64,000 nt of DNA from Belnapia arida (GTDB lineage Bacteria > Pseudomonadota > Alphaproteobacteria > Acetobacterales > Acetobacteraceae). The notes beneath the pieces were generated by a model. That model made no database searches. It was given only the letters and a program-made list of their open reading frames with translations, and was not told the DNA's origin. Shown piece by piece: positions 1-9,339 of this stretch; position 1 is the first letter of the stretch; each line of letters opens with the position of its first letter. The translations under genes were made by a program, and so were the position numbers. The stretch spans positions 1 through 64,000 of the forward strand of contig NZ_JAETWB010000016.1 in assembly GCF_016773205.1 (NCBI RefSeq). Direction: 5' to 3'.

Positions 1-107
1 CACTCTTGTTAAAGCCCTACGTGCGCGAGGATCTGGCAGCCAAGCTGACCCTCGTCGTGGGCGAAAGCAACGCGCCGGAGGAGTCCGCCCTGCAGGTCGG
101 TCCCTGA
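1..107 (+). CDS. C-terminal end of a receiver-domain protein (partial)
   Basis: An open frame enters from the left edge and ends at a TGA at 105-107, giving 34 residues. It contains L-L-K-P-Y, the usual end of a receiver domain: the conserved Lys-Pro that closes the phosphorylation site, followed by an aromatic and the last helix. The parent is therefore probably a response regulator or hybrid histidine kinase, like its neighbours. Only the tail is visible. No gene is seen between it and the next one at 368. Confidence 0.5.
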   Translation, partial: LLLKPYVREDLAAKLTLVVGESNAPEESALQVGP

Positions 108-367
108 ACGCGAATTAACGCTACGGCGAACAGGCGACCTCCCAAGCTACCGGTTGGTTGGACCACCATCCCCGCTGGCCATGCGCTAGTTGGCCGATCA
201 TGGTTGTGACACGTTTGTGGTCGCTCCGCTGGGTGACCGCCAAGCGCGCCCTGCGACACCGGTTCAACAGGCGCATAAGGTAGAGAGACGATTCAGTTGC
301 GGTTGCCGCATCGAGGCGACGAAGCCTACCTGCGTTTGCGTACAGGCTGCATGTTGCCGTCCCTCCC

Positions 368-3316
368 TTACTCGACGTAGATCAGCTCCTTGATTCGGCT
401 TGCCAGCATCTCGATGGCGAAGGGCTTGGTCAGCACATGCATGCCGGGGTCGAGGTGCCCGTGACTCAGCACGGCGTTCTCCGCGTATCCGGTGATGAAC
501 AGCACTTTCAAGCCCGGGCGGTGCATGCGCGCCGCGTCGGCCATCTGGCGGCCGTTCATGCCGCCAGGCAGGCCGACATCGGTCACCAGTAGGTCGATGC
601 GGGTGTCGGATTGCAGCACCTCGAGTCCGGCCGGGCCATCGGCCGCCTCGATTGCTGTGTAGCCCAGTTCGGCGAGAACGTCGGCAACCAGCATCCGCAC
701 CGTGGGCTCGTCATCCACCACCAGCACCGTCTCGCCCTGCTCGGCGCGCGGTACCGCCGCCTGCCCTGCCGCTTCGTCCTCGGCTTCGGCCTTGCCATGG
801 TGCCTAGGCAGGTAGAGGCACACCATCGTGCCCTGGCCGGGCTCAGAGTAAATGCGTGCTTGGCCCCCGGACTGGCGCACAAAGCCATATATCATGGACA
901 GGCCCAGACCAGTGCCCATCCCAATCGGCTTGGTAGTAAAGAATGGGTCGAAGGCTCGGCCGACAACCTCGGGCGTCATGCCGGTGCCGGTGTCACTTAC
1001 GCAGAGCGAGACATACTGCCCCGGTGCCAGGTCGCGCGTCCGCGCCGCCCGCTCATCGAGCCAACGGTTTGCGGTTTCGACCGTAAGCCGTCCCCCATCC
1101 GGCATGGCGTCGCGTGCGTTGATGCAGAGGTTCAGCAGGGCATTCTCCAGCTGGTTCGGGTCCACCAACGTGGCCCACAGCCCGGCCGCGCCGACGATTT
1201 CAACATCGATGGCCGGGCCTACCGTCCGCCGCACCAACTCCTCCATTCCGGCAACCAAGCGGTTCACGTCGGTCGGCTTCGGCTCGAGGGTCTGCCTTCG
1301 CGTAAAAGCCAGCAGCCGGTGGGTCAACGCGGCCGCACGCCTGGATGCCCCTAGGGCCGCCGTGATGTAGCGGTCCAGCTCGCCCAGCCGTCCCTGGGCC
1401 ATGCGCGTCTGCATCATCTGCAAGCTGCCGGAGATGCCCGCAAGCAGGTTGTTGAAGTCGTGCGCGAGGCCGCCGGTGAGCTGGCCCACCGCTTCCATTT
1501 TCTGCGACTGCCGGAGCGTATCCTCCGCCTGCCGCAGCGCCTCCGCCTGCGCCTTCTCCGCCGTGACATGCCGCCCGATGGCATAGATCAGGCCGCTCCG
1601 CGGCGCCGCCACCCAGGAGATCCAGCGGTAGGAGCCGTCCTTGTGGCGGTAGCGGTTCTCGACAGCGGGCAGGCGCCCTCCGGTAGCCCGCACGAGCGCC
1701 GCCTCCGTCAACTCGATGTCGTCTGGATGGATGAGTTGATCGACGCGCGTTCCGACTAGTTCGTGCGCCTCGAAGCCGAGGATCGTACCCCAGGCGGGGT
1801 TCACCCTGCGGAACACCCCGTCGAAATCGAGGACCCCCAGCAAGTCCGGCGAAGATTGCCACAAGTGGTCGCGCTCAGCGGTGCGCTCCGCCAACTCCTC
1901 TGCCTGCCGCTTCTCCTCGGTAACGTCGCGGCCAGTGCAGTAGACCATACCGTCCTCGGGAATGCCGACCCAGGAAATCCAGCGATAGGTGCCATCCTTG
2001 CACCGGTAGCGGTTCTCGAACCGGATGGCAGGCTGCCCAAGCTGGGTGAGCTGAAAGCCTTGGCGTGTGCGGTCCACGTCATCCGGGTGCAACAGCTCGA
2101 AGATGGACATGCTGGCCATCTCGGCTTCCGACCAGCCAAGGACAGTCTGCCAGGCAGGGTTGGAGGTCTCGAAGTAGCCCCGGGAGTTGAGTGCCCCCAT
2201 CAGATCGGGGCTGAGCTGCCAAGTGCGGCCACGCGCCTGCGCACGCTCGATGACTTGTCGTTCGAGGTCAGCGTTCAGGCTGCGCAGCCGTGCCTCGCTC
2301 TCGCGCAACGCAGCCTCTGCCCGGCCCCGTTCTGCCGCGGCCCAAGTGCGTTCGGCCGTGCCCCTGACCATTGCTTCATCACCTGGCGTCCAGCGCCGGG
2401 GTGCCGGATTGTGAACGTAGAGGATGGCCCTTAGGCGGCCTTCCTTGATGAGGGGAGCAACGACAAGTGCGCGGCACCCGATGCTGTCCCAGGTCGCAGC
2501 ATAAGCTTCGCTGACGCGCGGGTCCGCGTAGCAGTCCTCGACGATGAGCGTCCGTCCTGCCTTGAGTTCGGCGATGACGGCAGGACCGAAGCCGTCCAAG
2601 GCGCGCGCCTCACCCGCCAGACTTGCCACCGTTTCGTCATGAGTCCAATCCTGGTCGACGGAGACAACCTCCTGGAGAGCGTCGATGTCGCCGTAGCCCG
2701 CGCGTGCAGCGCCGAGATGGCGGCCGAGGAACTCAGCCGCAGCTGCAGTGACATCACCCGGAGCCGTCAAGCTTCGGAGCCGGTCCTCGAGCCCAACTAG
2801 GAAGGCGTTGCGCCGGTCAGCAAGCACCTTGCCAGTCGTCTCAGAGACAATGCAGAGCATCCCTTCGACGAAGCCACGCTCGTCGCGCACTGGCGAGTAA
2901 GAGAAGGTAAACCAGCAGGGTTCGTCGCGTCCGTGGCGTTTGAGGACCAGTGGGAAGTCCTCACGGTAGACCGCCTCCCCAGTCATGGCTGTCTTAACCA
3001 GGACCTCGACGTTCGGCCAGACTTCCGACCAAATGGTGCGGAATCCACCGCCGAGGGCGGCGGGGTGCTTGGCGCCTAAAATCTCCAAGTAGGGATCGTT
3101 GTAGAGAAAGCCGAGCTCCGGCCCCCAAACGACAAACATGGGAAACTTCGAACTAAGCAGCAGTTCGACAACGGAGCGCAGAGGCTGCGGCCATGTTCCA
3201 GGCGGCCCGAGTGGCGAGGCTGACCAATCCTGAGCGCGCATGAGCGCGCCCGTCTCCCCGCCACCGGCAGGGAAGTGCGGAGCTGGTTCCTCCATCGCCT
3301 CAGTGCTCATCGCCAA
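368..3316 (-). CDS. PAS/GAF hybrid sensor histidine kinase
   Basis: A 982-residue cytoplasmic hybrid kinase with no membrane segment. Domain order: PAS-like (about 30-165), GAF (about 180-330), two PAS domains with PAC motifs (about 365-470 and 485-590), HisKA with phospho-acceptor His619 in G-G-L-A-H-D-F-N-N, HATPase (N box N-A-R-D-A, G boxes near D-T-G-T-G-M and G-T-G-L-G-L-S) and a C-terminal receiver with predicted acceptor Asp913 and the Lys of T-K-P-F. The signal is unknown. The two middle PAS domains are alike and probably arose by duplication. No regulator gene sits beside it; output may go through the attached receiver or through a phosphotransfer protein elsewhere. Confidence 0.9.
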   Translation of the reverse strand: MAMSTEAMEEPAPHFPAGGGETGALMRAQDWSASPLGPPGTWPQPLRSVVELLLSSKFPMFVVWGPELGFLYNDPYLEILGAKHPAALGGGFRTIWSEVWPNVEVLVKTAMTGEAVYREDFPLVLKRHGRDEPCWFTFSYSPVRDERGFVEGMLCIVSETTGKVLADRRNAFLVGLEDRLRSLTAPGDVTAAAAEFLGRHLGAARAGYGDIDALQEVVSVDQDWTHDETVASLAGEARALDGFGPAVIAELKAGRTLIVEDCYADPRVSEAYAATWDSIGCRALVVAPLIKEGRLRAILYVHNPAPRRWTPGDEAMVRGTAERTWAAAERGRAEAALRESEARLRSLNADLERQVIERAQARGRTWQLSPDLMGALNSRGYFETSNPAWQTVLGWSEAEMASMSIFELLHPDDVDRTRQGFQLTQLGQPAIRFENRYRCKDGTYRWISWVGIPEDGMVYCTGRDVTEEKRQAEELAERTAERDHLWQSSPDLLGVLDFDGVFRRVNPAWGTILGFEAHELVGTRVDQLIHPDDIELTEAALVRATGGRLPAVENRYRHKDGSYRWISWVAAPRSGLIYAIGRHVTAEKAQAEALRQAEDTLRQSQKMEAVGQLTGGLAHDFNNLLAGISGSLQMMQTRMAQGRLGELDRYITAALGASRRAAALTHRLLAFTRRQTLEPKPTDVNRLVAGMEELVRRTVGPAIDVEIVGAAGLWATLVDPNQLENALLNLCINARDAMPDGGRLTVETANRWLDERAARTRDLAPGQYVSLCVSDTGTGMTPEVVGRAFDPFFTTKPIGMGTGLGLSMIYGFVRQSGGQARIYSEPGQGTMVCLYLPRHHGKAEAEDEAAGQAAVPRAEQGETVLVVDDEPTVRMLVADVLAELGYTAIEAADGPAGLEVLQSDTRIDLLVTDVGLPGGMNGRQMADAARMHRPGLKVLFITGYAENAVLSHGHLDPGMHVLTKPFAIEMLASRIKELIYVE

Positions 3317-3908
3317 ATAGGTTCCATAGTCGGTGTTTGTCTCAACCGTCTAGCTATGCCACAACGCGGCAAATGGCCAAAACACTTGCGACAATGCAGT
3401 GGATCGTCGCTAATCGATTTGGTATTCCATGGCCGCGACATGGCCGAAATCGGCAAGCAAAGCCGTGCAACCGACGTTAGCTCCGCTGATCACCATGCTG
3501 TTCGGCAACCAGATCTCCAGCGTTCCAGGGCAAGGCAGCTTCGGGTACGAAGGATCTTGCACGCCACACCAGCCCTTCGAGCTGTTGGGCCGGTTCCAAG
3601 GCGCTCTCTCTCTCGGCTTCGTGGAAATAGCGGATTTCCGGTGTGGAAGGGATGGCGCCCACTTGAATAGAGTCGCACCGCGCTGGAAGCCGATCTCGTC
3701 AAGCATGGCGGTTTTTGGCTCCCCAATAGCGAGGTAGGTCGCAACGCCATCCGGTCCGCATCCTGCACCAACAACATTGGAAACGTGGGGCCTCACCTGG
3801 GCTCGTTGTGCCTGGCGACGCACTTCGCAAGGATGAGCTGGACCTAGTCACCACTGGCAGACCGCTTGCGCGGCCCGCCAGGACTATGAGGCTACGTTGC
3901 CGTCAGGG
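3317..3908. other. Gap with no recognisable gene
   Basis: About 590 bases between a kinase and the next leftward gene. Open frames of 100-137 codons exist on both strands (for example minus 3410-3823), but their codon use is unlike the neighbours and I recognise no family. Decayed sequence is likely, given the pseudogenes further on. Confidence 0.4.
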
Positions 3909-4643
3909 TCACAGGTACCACTGCCCGGTTGCCTCGAAGTTTTCCGTGACATGGGCGGCGATGGCGTTCCATTCGACCACGTCGTTCGGGTTGAGCCCAA
4001 GCTCGCTCACGGCCGCAAGCACGTCGGCCGCTGGGGCCACGCCGCTGAGTTCACCCGACGCAACGGGCAGGACCAGCTTGTACCCGTCCGTGCCATCCAC
4101 CTCACCGGTCGTGCCGGTGCCTTGGTTGGCGCTGGTGGTCAGGCCATGGATGACGATCTCCTTGGCCTCGATCGGTGTGATGCCGTCGAAGACCGCACTC
4201 GCATTCGGATCGTCGGCCGCAAAGGTGAAGACCTCGCGGTAGCTGAGCTTGCCGTCGGCGCCGACGGTCGGAAACATCGCCTCATCGGTATGGTCATGAC
4301 CCTCCGTGCCATGGTCATGGGCGGAGTTCTCAGGGTTCAGCGTGAGGTTGAGCTGGATCGGGCCGTAGGTGGCGAGCCCTTCCGCCAGTTCCACGAAGCC
4401 GTCCCCGTCCGTGTCCTGGGCGATGGTGGGCGACTTGGCATCGGTGTCGTTGTTGAAGCCGTGGATGTGCTGAATGTGCATCTCGCCCGGCTCCAAACCG
4501 CTGGCCTTGATGTCCACGGTTAGCGTGCGGGTGTCCTGGTCGATCAACAAAACGGCCCGACCGTCGACGCCCGAATTGTTCAACGCCGTCAGGTCGGTTG
4601 AGTAGAGCAGCTTGCCGTCCTGGACGTAGGTATCGTGTGCCAT
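3909..4643 (-). CDS. CHRD-like uncharacterised protein with EF-hand-like loop
   Basis: A 244-residue protein without an evident signal peptide. The start is supported by a GGAGGAAG ribosome site just upstream. The first half has a beta-rich pattern ending in M-H-I-Q-H-I-H-G, which recalls CHRD-type domains. It is followed by D-T-D-G-D-G-F-V-E-L, an EF-hand-like calcium loop, and by a His/Asp-rich patch around H-D-H-G-T-E-G-H-D-H that could bind a metal. The CHRD assignment is from pattern only. It is divergent from the secreted protein at 4918 and they share an upstream region of about 275 bases. Confidence 0.55.
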   Translation of the reverse strand: MAHDTYVQDGKLLYSTDLTALNNSGVDGRAVLLIDQDTRTLTVDIKASGLEPGEMHIQHIHGFNNDTDAKSPTIAQDTDGDGFVELAEGLATYGPIQLNLTLNPENSAHDHGTEGHDHTDEAMFPTVGADGKLSYREVFTFAADDPNASAVFDGITPIEAKEIVIHGLTTSANQGTGTTGEVDGTDGYKLVLPVASGELSGVAPAADVLAAVSELGLNPNDVVEWNAIAAHVTENFEATGQWYL

Positions 4644-4917
4644 GTCTTCCTCCCGGGCCGTATGGACCCAGCTGTCCTACGGGACAGAAAACAGGCCGGA
4701 TGCGGAACAGAAGGCGGAACAACGGTGCCGCCAAACTGTAATGCTGACGGCGCAAATCTTCGGGGCGACTTTGCACCGAAGACAGTTCATTCTGAGCGTG
4801 CCTCAAACCGACATCGTTATTGAAATTGCCCAGGCGGAACTAAGCGGTGGCGCGCCCCTTTGCCCCGGCGAGGGTGGGGCGCGGCCAGTGCCCCCGAGGC
4901 GTTCGAGAGGTAAGGAC

Positions 4918-5646
4918 ATGAGACAAGCACTATTCCGAGTCACCCTTGCGGTGGCGGTGGCTTCGGCACTGTTCCTGTCGCCCGGCTCCACCGTCGCCCA
5001 GGGCGGCTCCCCGGGGCAGCGCGGCGGCCAGGAGACCGCCGACGGCTTGCTCGCCCGGCAGGGCGACGGCTCCTACCAGCCGGTGACCTACGACCCGGAC
5101 AAGGCGCCCTTCGGGCTGCGCGCCAACAATTGGGTCGCGCTGAAGGGGCCGAACCTGAGCGGCCGGTGGCCGGGGCAGACCGGCGCCAACGCGCAGCACT
5201 TCGCCAGATTCGAGAATCCGGCCTATGCGATCCGCGGCTTCGTCGATCTTATTCGGCAGTACCAGGTCCGCCACCACGCGCGCTCCGCGGCTGACTTCCT
5301 CGGGCGCTACTCGCCCGCCGGGGACTGCTCCGGCGCGCCGTCCGTCCCGCCCGCCGAGCGGCGCGAGGGCGGTGGCTGCCCTGAGAACGAGAAGACCCCA
5401 CCGGTGAGTGCTGTGCGGGCGGCGCGCGCCGTCGGGCTGGGGCCCACCGACGACCTCGACTTGTTCGGTGCCGACGGCCGCATCAGCCACCCGGACCGGC
5501 TACGTGCCCTGCTCGACGCCGTGGTGACCCAAGAACTAGGCCCGGGCGTCTGCCCGCAACCGCCGCGCGGCGAGACCTGGATCGGCTGCCGCGTGGACGA
5601 CAGGCTGTACAACCGCGCTGCCGAGCTGCTGGACCACGGCGGCTGA
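4918..5646 (+). CDS. Secreted protein with a phage P5-like wall-active domain
   Basis: A 242-residue protein. The frame is open further upstream, but the ATG at 4918 follows a good ribosome site and starts a classic signal peptide cleaved after T-V-A-Q. The mature part has L-R-A-N-N-W, a G-R-W-P-G segment, F-A-R-F-E-N-P-A-Y-A-I-R-G and R-Y-S-P. This order resembles the P5 virion or lysozyme-like family, in which an N-N-P-G-N-I block is followed by a G-I-R-A helix. Several cysteines in the second half could form disulphides. A role in cell-wall degradation is inferred from pattern only. It may be phage-derived. Confidence 0.5.
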   Translation: MRQALFRVTLAVAVASALFLSPGSTVAQGGSPGQRGGQETADGLLARQGDGSYQPVTYDPDKAPFGLRANNWVALKGPNLSGRWPGQTGANAQHFARFENPAYAIRGFVDLIRQYQVRHHARSAADFLGRYSPAGDCSGAPSVPPAERREGGGCPENEKTPPVSAVRAARAVGLGPTDDLDLFGADGRISHPDRLRALLDAVVTQELGPGVCPQPPRGETWIGCRVDDRLYNRAAELLDHGG

Positions 5647-5703
5647 TCGAGGCTCCGGGAGCGGTGCGCCAGCCTCGCGGTTGGCCACGGCACCTGCCTC
5701 CTC

Positions 5704-6150
5704 CTAGGCCAGGACGGACTCTTCCGCCCCGTCGAGCGCGCGCCGCAGCGCGGCGGCCAGCCGGGCGCGGTCGCAGGGGGCCTCCATGCTCCCGGACATC
5801 ATCAGGTCGGTCAGCACCATGTCAACGGCTGCAGCCCGAACGCCGCGAGCCGCGCGTCGGCATCCTCCGCCTCCAGTACCCGGTAGCCCAGCTTTGCAAA
5901 AGTCGCGGCCAAAGCACCGCGCACGACGCGGTGTCCTCGACCAGCAGGACCGTCTCGCTGTGACCGCGCGGCACCTCGGCTGCGGTGCGACGCGAATCAA
6001 CGTTCCGGCCCGACGCGGCGCCGGTCCGCGGCAGCAGGATGGCGACCTCGGTGTCCCGGCCCGGTGCGCTGTCGACGGTCGCGCTGCCATTGAACTGGTG
6101 CGCGAAGCCGTGAATTTGCGCCAGCCCCAACCCGGTCCTCTGACAATGAG
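5704..6150 (-). pseudogene. Broken C-terminal end of a hybrid histidine kinase
   Basis: Read on the minus strand, three frames must be joined to follow one protein: G-L-A-Q-I-H-G-F-A-H-Q and the HATPase end, then E-T-V-L-L-V-E-D of a receiver, then L-G-Y-R-V-L-E-A-E-D, then V-L-T-D-L-M-M-S-G-S-M. The last piece skips straight to the final helix, so the middle of the receiver is also deleted. The sequence closely parallels residues 486-660 of the kinase at 10863-12863, so this is a decayed paralogue. At least two frameshifts plus one deletion rule out a working product. Confidence 0.8.
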
Positions 6151-6166
6151 CCCTGGCCGCGTCAAC

Positions 6167-6480
6167 TCACTGGCAGGTGACCGCCACATTGCCCGAGCTT
6201 TCCCGGCGAGCGCTGCATTGCTCGACGCGCGCCCCGACCTCGATGTCGGCTGAGGCACCGCTCCGGTACTTGCAGCGGACCGTGACCGTGCGGCCAGCGG
6301 CGTAGACGCTGCCCAGCGTGAAGACGCTCCCCATTCCGGCGGCCGTCTGGGGCCAGGTAGGCCAAGTCGGATGGCGGCCCGTCGAATATGTCGACGGCCT
6401 GGACCGTGTCGTCAGACCGCACCGGGCAGACTTCCGCTGGCCCATCCGAAGCCCGAGCTCAGGGTGAAAATGCGGAGCGT
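6167..6480 (-). pseudogene. Remnant of a small secreted STY0301-like protein
   Basis: Two overlapping minus frames join into one plausible protein. V-Q-A-V-D-I-F-D-G-P-P-S-D-L-A-Y-L-A-P-D in one frame continues in another as F-T-L-G-S-V-Y-A-A-G-R-T-V-T-V-R-C-K-Y, then V-E-Q-C and a final V-T-C-Q. The 'FDGPP..LAPD', 'CxY' and terminal cysteine pattern is what I remember of STY0301-family periplasmic proteins. A frameshift near 6330 breaks it and the N-terminus is not identifiable. Confidence 0.4.
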
Positions 6481-6573
6481 GGCCAGGGCGGCCGACGCAG
6501 GTAGGCTAGGTCGGTTCGACCACAAAGAAGCCGCTCCCCCGGTTCGAGACACCGTGGCCGTCCCATCGAATGA

Positions 6574-7032
6574 GGTGCCAAGGGTGTCGGCCCGCCGGAC
6601 CATGGCGTAGGTCGCCGGATCCTCGGGCGGCACCGATGCGATATCGACCCACTGGCCCTTGTGGTCCTCCAGCAGCTCGAAGGCGCGCCGAAGGCAGCCC
6701 AACATGCCGAGCCCGAGCACGTCCACCTTCATGAACCCGAGCGCATCGATGTCGTCCTTGTTCCACTCGACGATCTGCCGCCCGGCCATCGCTGCGGGCG
6801 CGACGCGGACGAGCTCGTCGAGCTGGTCGCGAGTCAGCACGAAGCCGCTCGGGTGCGTCCCAAGCTGGCGGGGGAAGCCGATGAGCTCGCGCGCCAACTC
6901 CAGGGTCAGCCGCAAGCGTCGGTCGGCGGGGTCGAGGTTCAGCTCCGTGGCGTGCTCCTCGATGACGCCTTCCTCGGACCAGCCCCAGACCTGCGAGGCC
7001 AGCGCGCCGGTGACATCCTCGGGCAGCGACAC
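6574..7032 (-). pseudogene. dnaE2: Internal fragment of error-prone polymerase DnaE2 (ImuC)
   Basis: About 150 residues match the central part of the SOS-induced C-family polymerase: [39 protein letters not shown] and finally A-D-T-L-G. The family is about 1,050-1,150 residues long, so both ends are missing. Upstream the sequence jumps into imuB within a few bases. Downstream the match stops at D-T-L-G-T, where Q-I-E-S-R would be expected. It is a deletion relic of an imuA-imuB-dnaE2 operon. Confidence 0.85.
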
Positions 7033-7045
7033 CGGACCGGCCTAG

Positions 7046-7438
7046 GCGCCGGACGAGGTCGTTGAGCATGGCGTCTTCGCCGCCGTGCAGGTGGGCGCAG
7101 CCGGTGACGTCGAGCCAGATCCCGTCCGGCGGCTCGGGCGCAGTCAGGGGGGAGTAGCGCAGGCACCAAGCGGCGCGGTCGGCGAGCGCGTCGGCGTCGC
7201 CTCCGGGGTCCGCCGCGGCCATCTCGAGCCCCGGCACCATCGCCTGAGCATGGGCGAGCGGCATGCCCGGACGCAGGCCGAGCACCTACGCCGCCCGATA
7301 CGCTGCCGCGACCGTGAGGCGGCGGCCATCGTGGGCGCGCGTCACCAGCGGCGCCTCAACCGGCGACACGGCGCCTCGGCTCCTCTGCAGCCGGTCGGTC
7401 GACCAAGTTGGCAGCCAGAGCGAGACGACCCTCCGCAT
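7046..7438 (-). pseudogene. imuB: N-terminal fragment of ImuB (Y-family polymerase-like)
   Basis: The start M-R-R-V-V-S-L-W-L-P-T-W-S-T-D-R-L is the typical ImuB beginning. It runs to A-A-Y-R-A-A, meets an in-frame TAG at 7286-7288 and continues in the same frame as V-L-G-L-R-P-G-M-P-L-A-H-A-Q-A. After about 130 residues it ends at L-N-D-L-V-R-R-L and is joined out of frame to dnaE2. The remaining roughly 350 residues, including the beta-clamp-binding part, are gone. ImuB normally bridges ImuA, the clamp and DnaE2. Confidence 0.85.
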
Positions 7439-8128
7439 CGGGGCACTCCAAAATCCAGGAACAGGGTTCACCGCCAAGGGCCCGCAGCAGGTCGAGTCGC
7501 CAGCGCGCCAGGCCGAGGCCGGGCGTCTCGGGCGACCAAGGCAGCGGCGGGGCGGACGGCAGGGGGGAGACGCGCCACCGCGTCACCGCCGCGCTGGGCT
7601 CCGCCAGGGCGGCGTCGTCGTGCCGGGCGCTGCGGCGGAGGGCGAAGGCGACGGCGCCCGTGCCTTCGGCAGCGAGCTGAAGGCGGCGCGAGGCCGTCAG
7701 GCTGAGGCGGCCTGGCACCTCGCCAACGACGCCCGCAAGGCCGGGTGTCGCAGCCCCTCCTCCATGGCGGCCAGCACGTCCCGGCCCGCCTCGACGTGGA
7801 GGACGCGCTCGGGGCCAAGGCCGACCTCGGCCAGGGCCGGAGCGAAGAGGTCAAACCACGCGGAGACCCACAGCACCGGCCCATTCGCTCGGGCCAGGAT
7901 GCTGGCCGTTAGCAGGGCCGCGGCGGCGCCATGCTCGGTGTCGGAGCCGGATCCGGCGACCTCATGCAGGGCGCCTCGGGCAATACCGCCCCCAGGCAGA
8001 GCTTCGTCAAGGGTTGGGAGGCCGAATCGGACGGCGGCCGCACGGCCCGGGGTCAGCAAGCGGTGCTCGATGCGCGCCACCTGCTCCCTCAAATCCTCCA
8101 GCAGTGCTGCCCGGCTCGCCCCGGCCAT
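7356..8128 (-). pseudogene. imuA: Frameshifted imuA (SulA/RecA-like mutasome subunit)
   Basis: The N-terminal part (from ATG 8128: R-F-G-L-P-T-L-D-E-A-L-P-G-G-G-I and H-E-V-A-G) stays in one frame to about 7735. The C-terminal part (S-L-T-A-S-R-R-L-Q-L-A-A-E, then W-I-L-E-C-P-D-A-E-G-R-L-A-L) lies in another frame and ends at 7356. A single frameshift near 7735 explains this. Its end overlaps the imuB start, as expected for an intact operon. A LexA box lies 23 bases upstream. Confidence 0.8.
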
Positions 8129-8150
8129 ATCCACCCACCTCCATCCGAAA

Positions 8151-8165
8151 GAACGTAAATTGAAC
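8151..8165 (-). promoter_or_regulatory. LexA (SOS) box upstream of imuA
   Basis: On the minus strand the sequence is GTTC, seven bases, GTTC. This is exactly the direct-repeat operator used by alphaproteobacterial LexA. It lies just upstream of the imuA start, where the SOS operator of imuA-imuB-dnaE2 operons is found. It remains intact although the genes it controlled are broken. Confidence 0.75.
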
Positions 8166-8224
8166 GAACGAGTCGCTGGAAGTCCGGATCCACGCTCAGG
8201 GTTGTGGATGTCTTGGGATAACAA

Positions 8225-8549
8225 GGATCATTTCGAGGTGGTGGGATTGGGACACTCCCAGGAGCGCACCGTGTTGCCCACCCTTTGCATCATCGGCGCG
8301 ACGACCGCGCCATCCCTCAGGCGAAACAGCTGCCTGGCCTTCGCGCTGGCGTAGGGTCAAGAACATGAATTGCCTACGTCGGGCCGAGTCTGGGCGGACC
8401 CGGAAAACCGCGGGCCTAGCCTCGTGCGGCGGCTAGGCCGGGTTGAGCCCAGTGCCAGCTAATCGGGCAGGCATCGCCCGGGATGCTGTGGGCTTGTCCG
8501 GCATCGCGCAGCAGCCCCGCGCGACCAGTAACGTCTCCGCGGCGTTGCC
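8225..8549. other. Gap with no recognisable gene
   Basis: About 325 bases between the imuA relic and the next gene. No frame with convincing coding character, no RNA gene and no clear repeat seen. Confidence 0.4.
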
Positions 8550-9176
8550 CTATGCCGTCGCCAGCACCGCTGTCTCACCCGCCGTCACCTGCGGCTCCCG
8601 GTATGCCATCTCGCCTAATTGCTCACGCATGATGTTCAGCACTTCCTCATGCGAATGGGTGGCGTGCTCGCGGCTGTCGAACAGCGAGACAGAAATGGCG
8701 CGGTCTGGGTTGGCCTCGTCACGGAAGGCGTAGAAGCCGCGGAAGCCCGGCGCGTCCATGATGGCAGGCAGCGTGTGCTGACTTACCGCCGAATGCATGG
8801 TCTCAGCTTGCCCAGGTAGCCCGCTATAAGTGCGGACGAGAATAAATAGCGCCTGCTGCCGGTCCTTAATCTGCTCTTGCGGATGCGCAATGGAGTCGAA
8901 AACGGTCTTCCCAGCCATGACCTCCGGCGGCTCGGGCATGAGATCGCGCATGTTGGCCTCGATCCAGTCCCTCACGCGTTGGTGGGCCTGCATCGCCGCG
9001 TCCTTGTCATCGAATATGCCGACCGAAAAAGCGGCGTTACCGTCCTCTGTGACGAATGCGCAGTAACCACGGAAGCCGGGCCGTCCCTCGATGAGCGGCG
9101 CGATGTGGTCGCGCGTGCGTCGCACCACCTCCTCGGGGGAGCCGCTGAGCTTGGTCCTGCGGATCACCACGTACAT
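8550..9176 (-). CDS. Duplicated antibiotic-monooxygenase-like (dimeric alpha/beta barrel) protein
   Basis: A 208-residue cytoplasmic protein with a strong ribosome site (GGGGAGGAAG) before the ATG. It consists of two similar halves of about 100 residues: G-F-R-G-Y-C-A-F-V-T-E-D-G in the first corresponds to G-F-R-G-F-Y-A-F-R-D-E in the second, and S-V-G-I-F-D-D-K-D-A-A to S-V-S-L-F-D-S-R-E-H-A. Each half fits the ferredoxin-like ABM fold, so the tandem copy could form an intramolecular barrel that other family members form by dimerising. Substrate unknown. It is intact, unlike its neighbours. Confidence 0.65.
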   Translation of the reverse strand: MYVVIRRTKLSGSPEEVVRRTRDHIAPLIEGRPGFRGYCAFVTEDGNAAFSVGIFDDKDAAMQAHQRVRDWIEANMRDLMPEPPEVMAGKTVFDSIAHPQEQIKDRQQALFILVRTYSGLPGQAETMHSAVSQHTLPAIMDAPGFRGFYAFRDEANPDRAISVSLFDSREHATHSHEEVLNIMREQLGEMAYREPQVTAGETAVLATA

Positions 9177-9339
9177 CGCCCTTCCTCCCCTTCCGCCCGC
9201 CTGCCCGAAGGTGCCTCCGCTCGGGACAGGAGCACCCGACGGACGCCAACGCGTGAGGAGGCAGAGCGGCTAGGCAGAAAACAGCGTCTTGCTGGCGCGG
9301 TCGGTTGAGGGTCGTGACCGTTTTTCATCCCCAGCGGGT

